Below are positions 44,680 to 58,100 of a stretch of DNA of 64,000 nt, piece after piece. The first letter of the stretch is position 1. Each line of letters opens with the position of its first letter. The stretch is from Artemisia argyi (lineage: Eukaryota > Streptophyta > Magnoliopsida > Asterales > Asteraceae). The DNA lies in contig CM060703.1 in the NCBI GenBank assembly GCA_030686995.1, positions 119,518,861 to 119,582,860 of the forward strand, in the 5' to 3' direction. Position numbers and translations under genes: made by a program. A model generated the notes under the pieces. That model did not search any database. It had not been told where the DNA came from and was given only the letters and a program-made list of their open reading frames with translations.

Positions 44680-47600
44680 TGATTGAGCCCAAACGGTCAA
44701 CCTAAATTGACCAGGTGATGGTCAACAAGGTCAAACTGCCTAGAGTCAATGCTCCGCGGAATATAGTGGTTTCCCCGGGTCGTTATGTCCCGACGAGGTG
44801 TGGATGGTTAACAAACGGTTTCGTGATCGGGTGAATTTGGATGAAAAGGGTTTGAGATTGATTTGAGCTAAGGAATCTACAAAGAAATAGCTTAAACAAG
44901 CTATATGAATAAGACTGGAAGCTGAGAAAAACCAAAAACGTTTAAAACTTAAAACGCGTACGTTTACGTTTAAATAAAACGTAAACGTACAAAATAAAAA
45001 GTGAAAACGGAAATCTGAAAACACCCAGGGGGTGAAAATGACTTTTTTACAAACTATAAGATGAAAGAAAATTTTTAGAAAAAGAAAATAAAATTTTACA
45101 CTATTTAATTATTTAATATTAATTAATTACTATTTAATACTTATTATTAATATTTAAATAACTAAAATACAATATAATATTATTTAAATACTAAAAAGGT
45201 GAAAATAAAATTTCTAAAATTATAAAATAACTAAAAATAAGTTTTAAAATTAAAAATAAGTATTTTTGTCTTTTTGTGCTTTTTATATAAATTAATTACT
45301 AATTAACTATTAATTATCTAATTAAACTATTTTAAATTAAGAAAAATAGAAAATGAATAGTAAAAAATATAAGAAAATTCCTAAAATTATTTTATAACAT
45401 ATAAAAGCTATAAAAAATATAAAAACTAGGTTTCACTTAATAAAAACTAATTATGCTATCTAAAATTAATTATTAATTAATAATTAATAAAACTAAGATT
45501 AATTCTAATAAATACTAAATGATAAAATAAAAATATGAGAAAATTACTATAAATACTTTAATATTAGAGGTAATTAATAAAAATATAAAAATGACAAGTA
45601 CTTAATAAAAATTTAAAAAGGAAAATTAAAATTTAATTTACATTAAATAGAAACTATCACTTAAAAATTAAATTGTTTTTTCTGGATTTTTATTTTTAAA
45701 AACTAATTTACAACTAAAAACATGAACTTTTTGTGAAAACAAGTTTTATGGAAATCAAAATTAAGCACTTGAAATGCTTATTGGGTCAACAGTTGACTTC
45801 TGTTGACCAAGCAAGGAAATGAGCTTGAACCAGCTTGTGTGGGACCCACTATGGGTTTTTCTGATCCAAATAACTTATTGGAACTTGTTTAAGCTGGAAA
45901 AAGCACTAGTGGACCACAAAATAAGCTAAAAGCTAACAATAAGCACTTGAAACTTGCAATCTTAACTGAAAATTGGGACAGAAAAGAAGGGCAAAATTAG
46001 GTGGGTCCCAGGGCTTCCAAGGTCAAACCAATGGTCAATACCACTTCCCTGGTAGGAGGGGGTTGTATGGAACCAAAATGGGGGGCTACGGACCACTGAG
46101 ATGGCCAGAAAACCACCACCAAGTGGTGGTGGTGGGCTGTTGTATGCTGATGCAGGGGAGTGATGCCCCCTGCAAGTGACTTTGATCAAAAGTAGGGCCC
46201 ACCAAAAAATTACTAAAAATCAAAAGAACATGGAATCATAAAGATGAGCTGGTGGACTACAAGTTACAACAAGTATCAAGCTATGAAAGCTAACACAAAA
46301 TTCAAAATAAATATGTGAATTTTTGGAAAAATCTGAAAGGTGCTATTTTGACTTTTTGCTAAAAACTAACAAATTGACTTTTTTGAATTTCCAATGATCA
46401 ATAGTGACTTAAAATGTTGTAATAGGGTTAAATGAACATAAAACAAACTTCATATACTACTTATGAACCAAAATGAGGATTTGTGGACTTAAAGACCACC
46501 ACAGTTAACTGTGGTGGTGGAAGTTTTGTGATGTTGACTTTCTTCCTCAAATGGAACATGGAAGTTGAGGGTCTGAGCTAGTATGAACTAAAGAAACTAA
46601 ATGAAACCAAAACCAACACTAATACTAAGCCTAAACACAGTTTGCAAGTTTGAGCCAAACACCCCTATTTATGATAGTTAAGATGATTTAGGAAGCAAAT
46701 CAAAGATCTAATGCAGGAAACTGAGATCTAAACTTATGCTAACATTAAATAAGCCAAATTAACTGAATCTAGCAACAAATGCAGTACATAAACTTTGAAT
46801 GCAAAATAATTGGAAATTGCTTACAATGGAGGTCAACTGAGAAATGGAACCAGGGAAACCAAACCACAACCTACACACCTAATGCTCCCAAGAGCTTCTA
46901 AACCAATAAAGCATCCAAAATCCACAGCTATCTTGTCTTCTTTCACCGTTGAAATTGATTTTTTATTTTTCTATTATTTTTCCCTATTTTTGGTATTTTT
47001 TTGGTATTTTTACTAAAGATGTTTCCAATACTTAGAAAACTTGAGAAAACCTATGAATAAGCTTAATCAAGTAAAGAACAGCAACTTTTCACAACATAAG
47101 AGAACTTTGAGATTTTTGACTAAAATTGCAATTTCTAAAATTTTAACAAGGAACACTGAAATTAATGATTAAAAGCAATAAAATTACACTGGAAGAGTTG
47201 ATTACAAGTGACATAAACCAACAATTACAACTAAAGATGAGATTAAATTAAATACGACCTAATCTAATTTAAACTAAGACTAATACTACTCTACTACTCT
47301 GCTTCTTTCTCATTTCTTCACTTTTTATAGTTCCTGGAGGGTCCCTGAATCTTTCCCACTTGTCCTTAGCCATTAGATTGGCTCCATGTGATCTTGGCCG
47401 TTTAAAGTATTTTTGGCGGGAACAGGGGAGAGTGGGGCAGGTTTGAGTTTGGTAAGGGTAATAAATGGAGGGGGGATTAGTGGGTGTTGGTGAATGAATT
47501 TAATGAGGTTTGGTGAGTATTTTGTGGAAAAGAGGAGGGGGGATATGAGACATGGAACCTGGAAATGGGGGATTGAGGATGGGGGGTGAATAGTAGATCG

Positions 47601-48396
47601 GGGGTGTGTTTGTTTGACCGGGTCAACGAACCAGGGAAATATTAGGGGGATGGGTGGACTGGGCTGGCTTGGTTTGGGCCTGGGGGTGTTATGTTTGGAT
47701 TAGGTTTTTGGTTTTAGGTTAAATTAATAAAAAGGGTCCATTTGCTTTTTGACTAATAAATAACAAGGACCAAATTTGTATTTTTCAGAAACTTGGGGAC
47801 TGAAAATGGACATTTCCCAAAGTACCCACAAGGGTGTAATTTGCCAAGAATCAATAACACAAGGACCAAATTTACATTTTACCATTTTTCAAAATTCCCG
47901 GGGACCGTTTATGACAAGTTGCAAAATACAGGGACCAAACATGTAAACTTTTCAAAACTTTCACCCAAGGACCCATTTTGATAACTTTTGATTTCCCAAG
48001 GTTCAAAAATGATTTTTCTTTCAAAAATATCCCACCAAGGACCAAATCTGTCAAAGTTTGAAACTCCAGGGACTGAATTTGTAAATTTCCAAAACTTTTC
48101 CAATTTTTCACCAAAGGACAAAATATGACAACTTATGATTGTAAAAGGACCTTTGGTGACTTTTCTGTATTTTGAATATCCAGGGACTAATTTTGTAATT
48201 TTATGAAAGTTGGGGGACTGAAACTGCCAATTTTACAAACTTTATGCGTTTTTCATCTGTTTTTGCTCATTTTGCATCTAAAACATATAAAACACGATTT
48301 TGAAATATTTTCAGTATTTTGATGCATTACTGAGTGTTTTTGTATGTTTTGCAGTTCAGATTAGACAAAAAATGATGAGTGTTTGAGCACTCATCA
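44680..48396 (-). repeat. E7 3' LTR (3717 bp)
   Basis: TGATTGAGCC to ACTCATCA. AT-rich tract about 45080-45720; U3 repeats of AGGGACC type about 47765-48230. Confidence 0.93.
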
Positions 48397-49209
48397 ATCC
48401 CCCACACTAAACTATTGCTAGTCCCTAGCAATCTTTTTAGAAAACTTGATGGATTTGAAAAATTCTTTACCAAAATCCATCACTTCTGGAGTAGCCAGGT
48501 GTAAGAACTGCGGCACACCTGATAGCCGTGTGATTTTGAGCAAACCACCAGCTTTCAACTGATTTGTTTAGTCTTTACCAAGAGCCGTTTGCTCCTGGAC
48601 AAGCCAACTCTTGATGGACTTAGTCAACATCTTGGTGAGCTGATTACCAATTATGGATTTTCCACTGCCTTTACCACAAGCCATAATCTTGCGGGCTAGC
48701 CAACTCATTCGCGTTTTAGGATATGGCGAGTTGAGGTACCATACAATTTTTGGCAAATTGCAAGCCGTAAACGGATTTGAGATGTCTTTACCAAGAGCCG
48801 TTTGCTCCTGGACTAGCCAATCCCTTTTGTCGGTTAGACAAGGCGGACTGATTACCACAAAAATTTTGAAGCACCAGTGAAAAATTTTTGAAATTTAGGC
48901 AAAAACGGGGGTATTATATAGTAAAATGTGATAAAATTCGCTAGAATAGCGAATACACCCCCCCCCCCCCCCCACACACACACACACACTTAGCATGAAT
49001 ATTGTCCTCAATATTCAAAATCCCGGCTATTATGCCGACATTTTGAACGTAAAAGGGCAACATTACAAGCTAAGCGTGGAAAACACCAATTTGTTTTTCA
49101 CTTCATAAGTAACCATAGCCTGGGGGACTCCCCCACACTTAGGGTGAAAACCCTATAAGCATGCTACTGTTTTTGTTTACCGAGTCGCTAGCTTGACTCG
49201 ACCCCGAAT
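48397..49209 (-). other. E7 3' untranslated module
   Basis: Polypurine tract 48397-48412, adjacent hairpin 48414-48432, four tandem hairpins (48470-48489, 48578-48598, 48674-48694, 48791-48811), a long C/AC tract (48957-48990), another C-tract with CACACTTAGGG (about 49128-49142) and the palindromic-loop hairpin (49181-49200). Order and spacing follow E1. Confidence 0.8.
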
Positions 49210-51090
49210 TCATTTGTCCTTGGGGAAGCATGATGTGGAAGAAATAATCTCAATCGGACTTTCATTCAAGATGTTTAGACAAACATTTGAAGCACGTGAA
49301 AGTTCCACACCGATGAGATAAGTACCCGGCTCAAGATAAAGATAAATGAAAATGCCGGGATCAAAGATGGTATCCTCATTCCCGAAGGAGTGAAGAAGAG
49401 AAGAAGTCACCCTGTAGGTGAAGAAAAGGAAGAAAATCATGAGTTGATCTTCTTCCTCAAGAGGAGGCTCAATAGCCTGAGTTTAGATTTCAAAGGTTAA
49501 GCTCGAAAACATCCCGGGAGGGTGGGTGGGAATTTGCAAATTCTCATGATTGAGTGCATCTCCCCCCGGGATATCAAACTCCGGAGGAGTCATAATATGA
49601 TGAGTGAGTTCACCGGAGAACTCCTCATGAAGAGAATCATTCACAAGATGTGAATTTGTGAACTCATGTTCCATTGTGGACTCATCCCAATCCTCGTCAA
49701 AGATTGGATTTTTAGAAATCATAGTGAATTCAGAGTCGAATTCAAATAGAGGATTGGTGAGAGTAGTATTGAATATTTCCGGAACAAATTGATTATCATT
49801 CTCAATTGGACTGTTGGGATAAGAAGCGAGTGACGGATCATGATATAGGAGACTTTCAATTTCTCCCAGATCGGCTTCGAAGTCAAGGAGACCATCATCA
49901 CTTTCCAGTGAAAGTGGATTGATGTGAGCAAGTTCATCAGCGAACTCCTCAAGAAGAGGATCAACATCAGACTGAGGGAGTGATGCCTCGATATACTCAA
50001 TGTCTCCATGAGATGTACAACCATCATTAAAATCTGACAAAGTCTCAAAATGATCGTTTGAACACTCAAGAGGGGAAGGAATATCACACATGTGATCCAA
50101 AGTTCCCTGTGACTCTCTCGGGATTGGGACAAGGATCTCAACACTAGACTTTATTAATTCGTCCGATTCCTTATCAGGAACAGTGCTAAGATGCTCATCC
50201 CCCATGTTCAGAGAGTGAGTGTGAACTTCGGGTGTGATAACAGACTGAGGGAGTGGAGAGGAGCTAGCATTCATGGATTGTACGAGTTCCATTTGATCTT
50301 CTGCTAGTAATTTCTCCGTCTCACCATTTCCTCCCTGATTTTCCATGGAAGGAATTGCTATAGATGAGATTGATGAACCCTTACAGAATTGAGAAAAATC
50401 AAGGGTGACTTCATCATCACTATCATCGTCGTAAAGAGCAGCATTACGAAATATGGCACGTGTTTTAGCTGCTTGTTCTAATACTAGCAATTCTTCCTTG
50501 CTCAATTCGTTTCTAGCTGCTCGTTCTTCCGCAAGTAATTATGCCATAGATTTCTCACGAGAGCTTTGAAACGATGAAGTAGCCAACTCCTCCTTAAGAT
50601 CTTTCAATATCTCAAGAGCCTCCATTAAAAGATCTTGCCCAATAACAAGAGGAGTTGCTTGGATCATCTGGTATTGTGGAGGTGGGTCTGAATACGAATA
50701 GTCGTAATTGTTACAAGGAAATGGATTCCCTGTTTGACAATCAGAGCTAGTGTGTGAACCTCCACAATACTCACAACAGTAAAACTGATGTGGCTATGAG
50801 TCGTATGTGCTTAAGTCATAATTGTAATCAGGAAACTGTTCATAAACAAGCGTGTTTCCCGATTGACAATCAGAACTGTAGTGTGAACCACCACAGTACT
50901 CACAACAGTAAAACTGCTCAGTATCAAGGTGTGGTAACTGATGGAACGAATCAGTCGTGTCATGGTAGGAATAGGGATCTGGGTTATAGACAGACTCGTT
51001 TCCGGATTCTACCCTGCCACAACCCGGGCAATTGCCACCATTATGAGGATTACCACACCAATGGCAAACCGGAAAGTGTGGATGAGACAT
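49210..51090 (-). pseudogene. E7 zinc-knuckle protein ORF with three in-frame stops
   Basis: One frame of about 627 codons, from ATG at 51090 (chosen because MSHPHFPVCHWCG leads straight into the first knuckle; the frame stays open upstream to 51192) to TGA at 49210. Stops interrupt it: TAG 50796-50794, TAA 50541-50539 and TAA 49485-49483; no frameshift is needed. It holds three zinc knuckles with spacing C-x2-C-x3-H-x4-C (CHWCGNPHNGGNC, CEYCGGSHYSSDC, CEYCGGSHTSSDC), the last two a tandem duplication. A leucine/glutamate-rich, possibly coiled-coil stretch (about 50650-50480) follows, then a long acidic region. The short knuckle spacing is that of E1 Gag. The final FPKDK and stop align with the FPKDN and stop that end E1 pol. 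No protease, RT or integrase motif. Likely an RNA-binding protein of the element; function unproven. Confidence 0.75.
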
Positions 51091-51365
51091 AGAAAGAATC
51101 AAAAGGTTTGGGAGGGGTAGGGATGAAGAATCAAAGATGTGAGAGGGTAAAGGAGAATGTTTTTGGGTTTTTGGGTAAACATTTTTGTACAAATGATAAA
51201 GAAAATGTTTTTGTGTTTTTGTGTTCGTTGAAAACTGGGTTTAAAATGTTTTCGTGAACGGTTTTGTTTTGAAAATAAGAAAATATGAACAAATGATGGA
51301 TAAATGTACAATGGAACGAATTCCAAGATCACTAATCAGAAAAACCGTTTAGAAAACGCACACAA

Positions 51366-51385
51366 CCTCCCCGGCAGCGGCGCCA
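51366..51385 (-). promoter_or_regulatory. E7 primer-binding site, tRNA-Asp
   Basis: Same 20 bases as E1 and E2, five bases from the 5' LTR. Confidence 0.9.
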
Positions 51386-51390
51386 AAATT

Positions 51391-54300
51391 TGATTGAGCC
51401 CAAACGGTCAACCTAAATTGACTAGGTGATGGTCAACAAGGTCAAACTGCCTAGAGTCAATGCTCCGCGGAATATAGTGGTTTCCCCGGGTCGTTATGTC
51501 CCGACGAGGTGTGGATGGTTAACAAACGGTTTTGTGATCGGGTGAATTATGATGAAAAGGGTTTGAGATTGATTTGAGCTAAGGAATCTACAAAGAAATA
51601 GCTTAAACAAGCTATATGAATAAGACTGGAAGCTGAGAAAAACCAGAAACGTTTAAAACTTAAAACGCGTACGTTTACGTTTAAATAAAACATAAACGTA
51701 CAAAATAAAAAGTGAAAACGGAAATCTGAAAACACCCAGGGGGTGAAAATGACTTTTTTACAAACTATAAGATGAAAGAAAATTTTTAGAAAAAGAAAAT
51801 AAAATTTTACACTATTTAATTATTTAATATTAATTAATTACTATTTAATACTTATTATTAATATTTAAATAACTAAAATACAATATAATATTATTTAAAT
51901 ACTAAAAAGGTGAAAATAAAATTTCTAAAATTATAAAATAACTAAAAATAAGTTTTAAAATTAAAAATAAGTATTTTTGTCTTTTTGTGCTTTTTATATA
52001 AATTAATTACTAATTAACTATTAATTATCTAATTAAACTATTTTAAATTAAGAAAAATAGAAAATGAATAGTAAAAAATATAAGAAAATTTCTAAAATTA
52101 TTTTATAACATATAAAAGCTATAAAAAATATAAAAACTAGGTTTCACTTAATAAAAACTAATTATGCTATCTAAAATTAATTATTAATTAATAATTAATA
52201 AAACTAAGATTAATTCTAATAAATACTAAATGATAAAATAAAAATATGAGAAAATTACAATAAATACTTTAATATTAGAGGTAATTAATAAAAATATAAA
52301 AATGACAAGTACTTAATAAAAATTTAAAAATTAAAATTAAAATTTAATTTACATTAAATAGAAACTATCACTTAAAAATTAAATTGTTTTTTCTGGATTT
52401 TTATTTTTAAAAACTAATTTACAACTAAAAACATGAACTTTTTGTGAAAACAAGTTTTATGGAAATCAAAATTAAGCACTTGAAATGCTTATTGGGTCAA
52501 CAGTTGACTTCTGTTGACCAAGCAAGGAAATGAGCTTGAACCAGCTTGTGTGGGACCCACTATGGGTTTTTTTGATCCAAATAACTTATTGGAACTTGTT
52601 TAAGCTGGAAAAAGCACTAGTGGACCACAGAATAAGCTAAAAGCAAACAATAAGCACTTGAAACTTGCAATCTTAACTGAAAATTGGGACAGAAAAGAAG
52701 GGCAAAATTAGGTGGGTCCCAGGGCTTCCAAGGTCAAACCAATGGTCAATACCACTTCCCTGGTAGGAGGGGGGTTGTATGGAACCAAAATGGGGGGCTA
52801 TGGACCAATGAGATGGCCAGAAAACCACCACCAAGTGGTGGTGGTGGGCTGTTGTATGCTGATGCAGGGGAGTGATGCCCCCTGCAAGTGACTTTGATCA
52901 AAAGTGGGGCCCACCAGAAAATTACTAAAAATCAAAAGAACATGGAATCATAAAGATGAGCCGGTGGACTACAAGTTACAATAAGTATCAAGCTATGAAA
53001 GCTAACACAAAATTCAAAATAAATATGTGAATTTTTGGAAAAATCTGAAAGGTGCTATTTAGACTTTTTGCTAAAAACTAACAAATTGACTTTTTTGAAT
53101 TTCCAATGATCAGTAGTGACTTAAAATGTTGTAATAGGGTTAAATGAACATAAAACAAACTTCATATAGTACTTATGAACCAAAATGAGGATTTGTGGAC
53201 TTAAAGACCACCATAGTTAACTGTGGTGGTAGAAGTTTTGTGATGTTGACTTTCTTCCTCAAATGGAACATGGAAGTTGAGGGTCTGAGCTAGTATGAAC
53301 TAAAGAAACTAAATGAAACAAAAACAAACACTAATACTAAGCCTAAACACAGTTTGCAAGTTTGAGCCAAACACCCCTATTTATGACAGTTAAGATGATT
53401 TAGGAAGCAAATCAAAGATCTAATGCAGGAAACTAAGATCTAAACTTTATGCTAACATTAAATATGCCAAATTAACTGAATCTAGCAACAAATGCAGTAC
53501 ATAAACTTTGAATGCAAAATAATTGGAAATTGCTTACAATGGAGGCCAACTGAGAAATGGAACCAGGGAAACCAAACCACAACCTACACACCTAATGCTC
53601 CCAAGAGCTTCTAAACCAATAAAGCATCCAAAATCCACAGCTATCTTGTCTTCTTTCACACTTGAAATTGATTTTTTATTTTTCTATTATTTTTCCCTAT
53701 TTTTGGTATTTTTTTGGTATTTTAACTAAAGATGTTTCCAATACTTAGAAAACTTGAGAAAACCTATGAATAAGCTAAAATAAGCTTAATCAAGTAAAGA
53801 ACAGCAACTTTTCACAGCATAAGAGAACTTTGAGATTTTTGACTAAAATTGCAATTTCTAAAATTTTAACAAGGAACACTGAAATTAATGATTAAAAGCA
53901 ATAACATTACACTGGAAGAGTTGATTACAAGTGACATAAACCAACAATTACAACTAAAGATGAGATTAAATTAAATACGACCTAATCTAATTTAAACTAA
54001 GACTAATACTACTCTACTACTCTGCTTCTTTCTCATTTCTTCACTTTTTATAGTTCCTGGAGGGTCCCTGAATCTTTACCACTTGTCCTTAGCCATTAAA
54101 TTGGCTCCATGTGATCTTGGCCATTTAAAGTATTTTTGGAGGGAACAGGGGAGAGTGGGGCAGGTTTGAGTTTGGTAAGGGTAATAAATGGAGGGGGATT
54201 AGTGGGTGTTGGTGAATGAATTTAATGAGGTTTGGTGAGTATTTTGTGGAAGAGAGGAGGGGGGATATGAGACATGGAAGCTGGAAATGGGGGATTGAGG

Positions 54301-55118
54301 ATGGGGGGTGAACAGTAGATCGGGGGTGTGTTTGTTTGACCGGGTCAACGAACCAGGGAAATATTAGGGGGATGGGTGGACTGGGCTAGCTTGGTTTGGG
54401 CCTGGGGGTGTTATGTTTAGATTAGGTTTTTGGTTTTGGGTTAAATTAATAAAAAGGGTCCATTTGGTTTTTGACTAATAAATAACAAGGACCAAATTTG
54501 TATTTTTCAGAAACTTGGGGACTGAAAATGGACATTTCCCAAAGTACCCACAAGGGTGTAATTTGCCAAGAATCAATAACACAAGGACCAAATTTACATT
54601 TTACCATTTTTCAAAATTCCCGGGGACCGTTTATGACAAGTTGCAAAATACAGGGACCAAACATGTAAACTTTTCAAAACTTTCACCCAGGGACCCATTT
54701 TGATAACTTTTGATTTCCCAAGGTCCAAAAATGATTTTTCTTTCAAAAATATCCCACCAGGGACCAAATCTGTCAAAGTTTGAAACTCCAGGGACTGAAT
54801 TTGTAAATTTCCAAAACTTTTCCAATTTTTCACCAAAGGACAAAATATGACAACTTATGATTGTAAAAGGACCTTTGGTGAATTTTCTATATTTTGAATA
54901 TCCAGGGACTAATTTTGTAATTTTATGAAAGTTAGGGGACTGAAACTGCCAATTTTGCAAACTTTGTGCGTTTTTCATCTGTTTTTGCTCATTTTGCATC
55001 TAAAACATATAAAACACGATTTTGAAATATTTTCAGTATTTTGATGCATTACTGAGTGTTTTTGTATGCTTTGCAGTTCAGATTAGACAAAAAATGATGA
55101 GTGTTTGAGCACTCATCA
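51391..55118 (-). repeat. E7 5' LTR (3728 bp)
   Basis: Near-identical to 44680-48396, with scattered substitutions and a few short indels. Confidence 0.93.
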
Positions 55119-55123
55119 TTAGC

Positions 55124-58100
55124 ACATATGTGGGAGCCTATTATTGAGTCCAAAAGATCACATTCGATTATCAAATTTCATATTTAAATCACATTCTCTC
55201 CCCCGATCAAAAATTTCAAATCTTTCGAGATTTTTGATCTCAATTGATTTAAATAAGTTAGGAAACGTTTGGGAGAGAAATGCGGCCAGTTTTAATATTT
55301 TCTGATAAAAGGAACCTTTTTCTTCCTCCCCCTCAATCTGTGAGGGAGGTTGTTATGTGTCAGATTTGAAGAGCTTAAAAAAGATTTGAAGTTATAACGA
55401 AAACTCTTTGAAAATTTTCTCCTTCTGACACATAACCATCAAAAATTGTTGTATTGCAAGGTTTTTTGTACCCAAGTGTGGAGAGTTTTGACGATACATA
55501 TCATTTTGAGAAATCACTCTCCCCCTCAATCAGTGGCGGATGTTAAAACTAAATTATTTTCATAAAATATTAAAGTCATTGATTGAGTGAAAAATTTTAT
55601 CGAAATTTAGTTCAAATTGATTTCCAAACAAAATCTCATGGTACCACCAAGTTTTGCACAAAATACTGTCCGGAAGAATCATAAAAGGGAAAGTATTTGG
55701 CGATAAAAAGAAGACTTCTCTTCTTTATCAAGAAATAATGCACTGAAGCGTACATTATATCGAGGGTGCATGAATATAAAGTAATTCACGCTCGGATGAA
55801 CGGCACCCTTTGCTAGGAACAACCGTCTTTTTGGCGACGTGTTTTCCTCATTTTTGAAAACTGGGTTGCTATCTGAAGTAATAGCAAGCCATTGTTTTGA
55901 AGTCCGGGTTGCAGCCTGAAATGACTGTAAGCCATATTTAAAGAAGATTTTGAGAAGCGACATATTTTAGAAAAACATTATTTGGAAAAAATAGAAAAAC
56001 TCTCGCTCAAGCATATGTATGTTTCCGTGTCATTATTGAATGACATTTCTAGAAACGTACATAATATTGATTACACGAGAGACATGTCGCGAGAAGAATA
56101 TTTTTGGAATTTTTATGTTTTTCCGATTTTTATGGATTTTGTTGATTTTATAATTTTCTATTTTCTTTTGGGTTTTTAAAATATGTACAAAGGATATTAT
56201 GCAGTTTAAGAGGATGTTGACATGAATACCGAAAAGAGGATATCGGTTTGCACGTAGTAGAAGTTAGTAGTCAACATCTCTTAAACTTTCACCACCAAAG
56301 CGTTCGAGGCTCCTGAATTGTCGTCTGAACTTGAGCCTTCTGAATGTGAAGCTATGATAGCTCAGCAACGTATCATCTCACGCTTGACTAGTTCTTCTCA
56401 ACTTTCTTCCCTGCTGAAGGCTGAAGTAGTGTGTACCAAAAGTATCCAGAGACCACTTCCCCCTAAGTAGTAGAAATGATGCAATCATTCTCATTATATG
56501 AAGCTCAGAAACCTGAAGTACACACACAATCCATTGTGTACATCTTTTGTCATCAAAAACTGTTTCTTACATCTCTTCCCCCACGTAGTTGGAATAACAC
56601 ACCAAAAGAACGAGTTAAAACACTGATTTTCTCTGCGGTTATGACATTTGTCTTCCTGGAATAACTTCAATTAAGATGAAGTATAAAGCTCATCATGTGT
56701 ACTCATTGTGCGTTCCGATGTATGTCTCCTTCCCCCTTGCTGGTTTTGATACCTCAGAATCAGCAACACATTTTATGCACATATTCTTGAAATCTTGTGA
56801 GAAGAACAAAATTAGCTCAAATGTATCCGTGTCATTATTGAATGACATTTCTAGAATATTTCTCTTCTTTCCAAGATAAGGCGCACTGACACGTACACCT
56901 TTCTTTTCTTTGAGGAATGGGGCCTGAAGTGTTATCTGCAGACGCCATTATGTTGAAAAACGAGGCTTGAACCGTTGTGTCCAAACGTCATAATGTTGAA
57001 GAACGAGGCTTGAACTGAAGTGTTCAAATGTCATATCTCTCTTTTCTTCTTCTCTCTGCTAACTCGTTACCAAACCCATTATCATTCTGTCGGCTATATG
57101 TCGTGACTACTGATGGAGAAAAACCCAATATGATGAACTTGAGACTGAAGTAAAATAACCCAAACTTGTGACTTAAGCTTGCACTAATGTGTGACAAAGA
57201 GCGGTGTAGAGAGTTCGTGCAACATCGAATCCCTAAGTACTCTATACTCTTCAACCAACCAACCATCAAGTATAAGACGTATATCACCTCTCGAATATCC
57301 ACAACTTCGTGTGACATTGAGCACTACAACATGACTCCTTAAAATGATAGTTATTTTGTGGTAATAGAAAGGAAGAATCCCAAAAATAACTAGATGTCCA
57401 AGTCTTCGTCATTGTAAAGGTTAAAAGCTCAAACAAGGATCTCGAAGAATCTTCATATAACCACCCCGATATCTTCAGATACTAAGTACACGCACCAGTG
57501 AAATTTCACTTCAACCTCAAATAAATAATAATGAATTGACTCACGTAGTCACATTTGTGGTTTAACTGCCCAAATCTAGCCTCTTGGATGTTTTGAATGA
57601 ACATTGATAATGGTTTTATCCCAATCTTGTCAAACACACATAACCCCATAAAAACTCGTTATAACCAAAATGCCATGAGGTATGTCAAAACTCATCCAAT
57701 ACATGAAGTACATACATTATCCCTTCTTTGAAGTTGATGTCATAGCACCAGAGTTAGTTAAGATCCGGATATCCACTTTTCTTTCTCTAGGATAGTTTCA
57801 TCATCACGGGATTTTACAAATCTATGATTTAAACCGAGAAAGAGATTATTTCACAGGATTTTACAAAACCAAGAAGAAACCGTGAGCGATGATAAATTGA
57901 ATGTGTTATGACAAATCTAGTTTTGGTGAATATCTGTTTGTGGGAACATGCAAGAGATCAACAACAATTCTTCTCACATATGTAGAATACTTCACAAACC
58001 ATACTAAGTAAACAACAATTCTTCTCACATATGTAGAATACTTCACGAACCATACTAAGTAAAGTAGTATAAACTACTTCCCCCTAGAGGTTGACCTTAT

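Larger units (their letters stand above)
44680..55118 (-). mobile_element. E7: Athila-type non-autonomous element carrying a zinc-knuckle ORF, nested in E6
   Basis: 10,439 bp. LTRs 44680-48396 (3717 bp) and 51391-55118 (3728 bp), internal 48397-51390. Flanks TTTGC (44675-44679) and TTAGC (55119-55123) match at four of five bases, so the target duplication has probably mutated once. Primer site and 3' module are as in E1 and E2. In place of gag-pol it has a single decayed ORF on the minus strand. The LTRs are nearly identical over the stretches I compared, so it is the youngest layer of the nest. Confidence 0.93.

Noticed and set aside
48568..48858. 96-codon minus-strand frame with repeated W-L-V-Q-E-Q-T-A-L-G-K-D
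   Set aside because: It comes from reading through the tandem hairpins; E1 and E2 do not keep the frame open. Kept in mind as the alternative explanation for the repeat.
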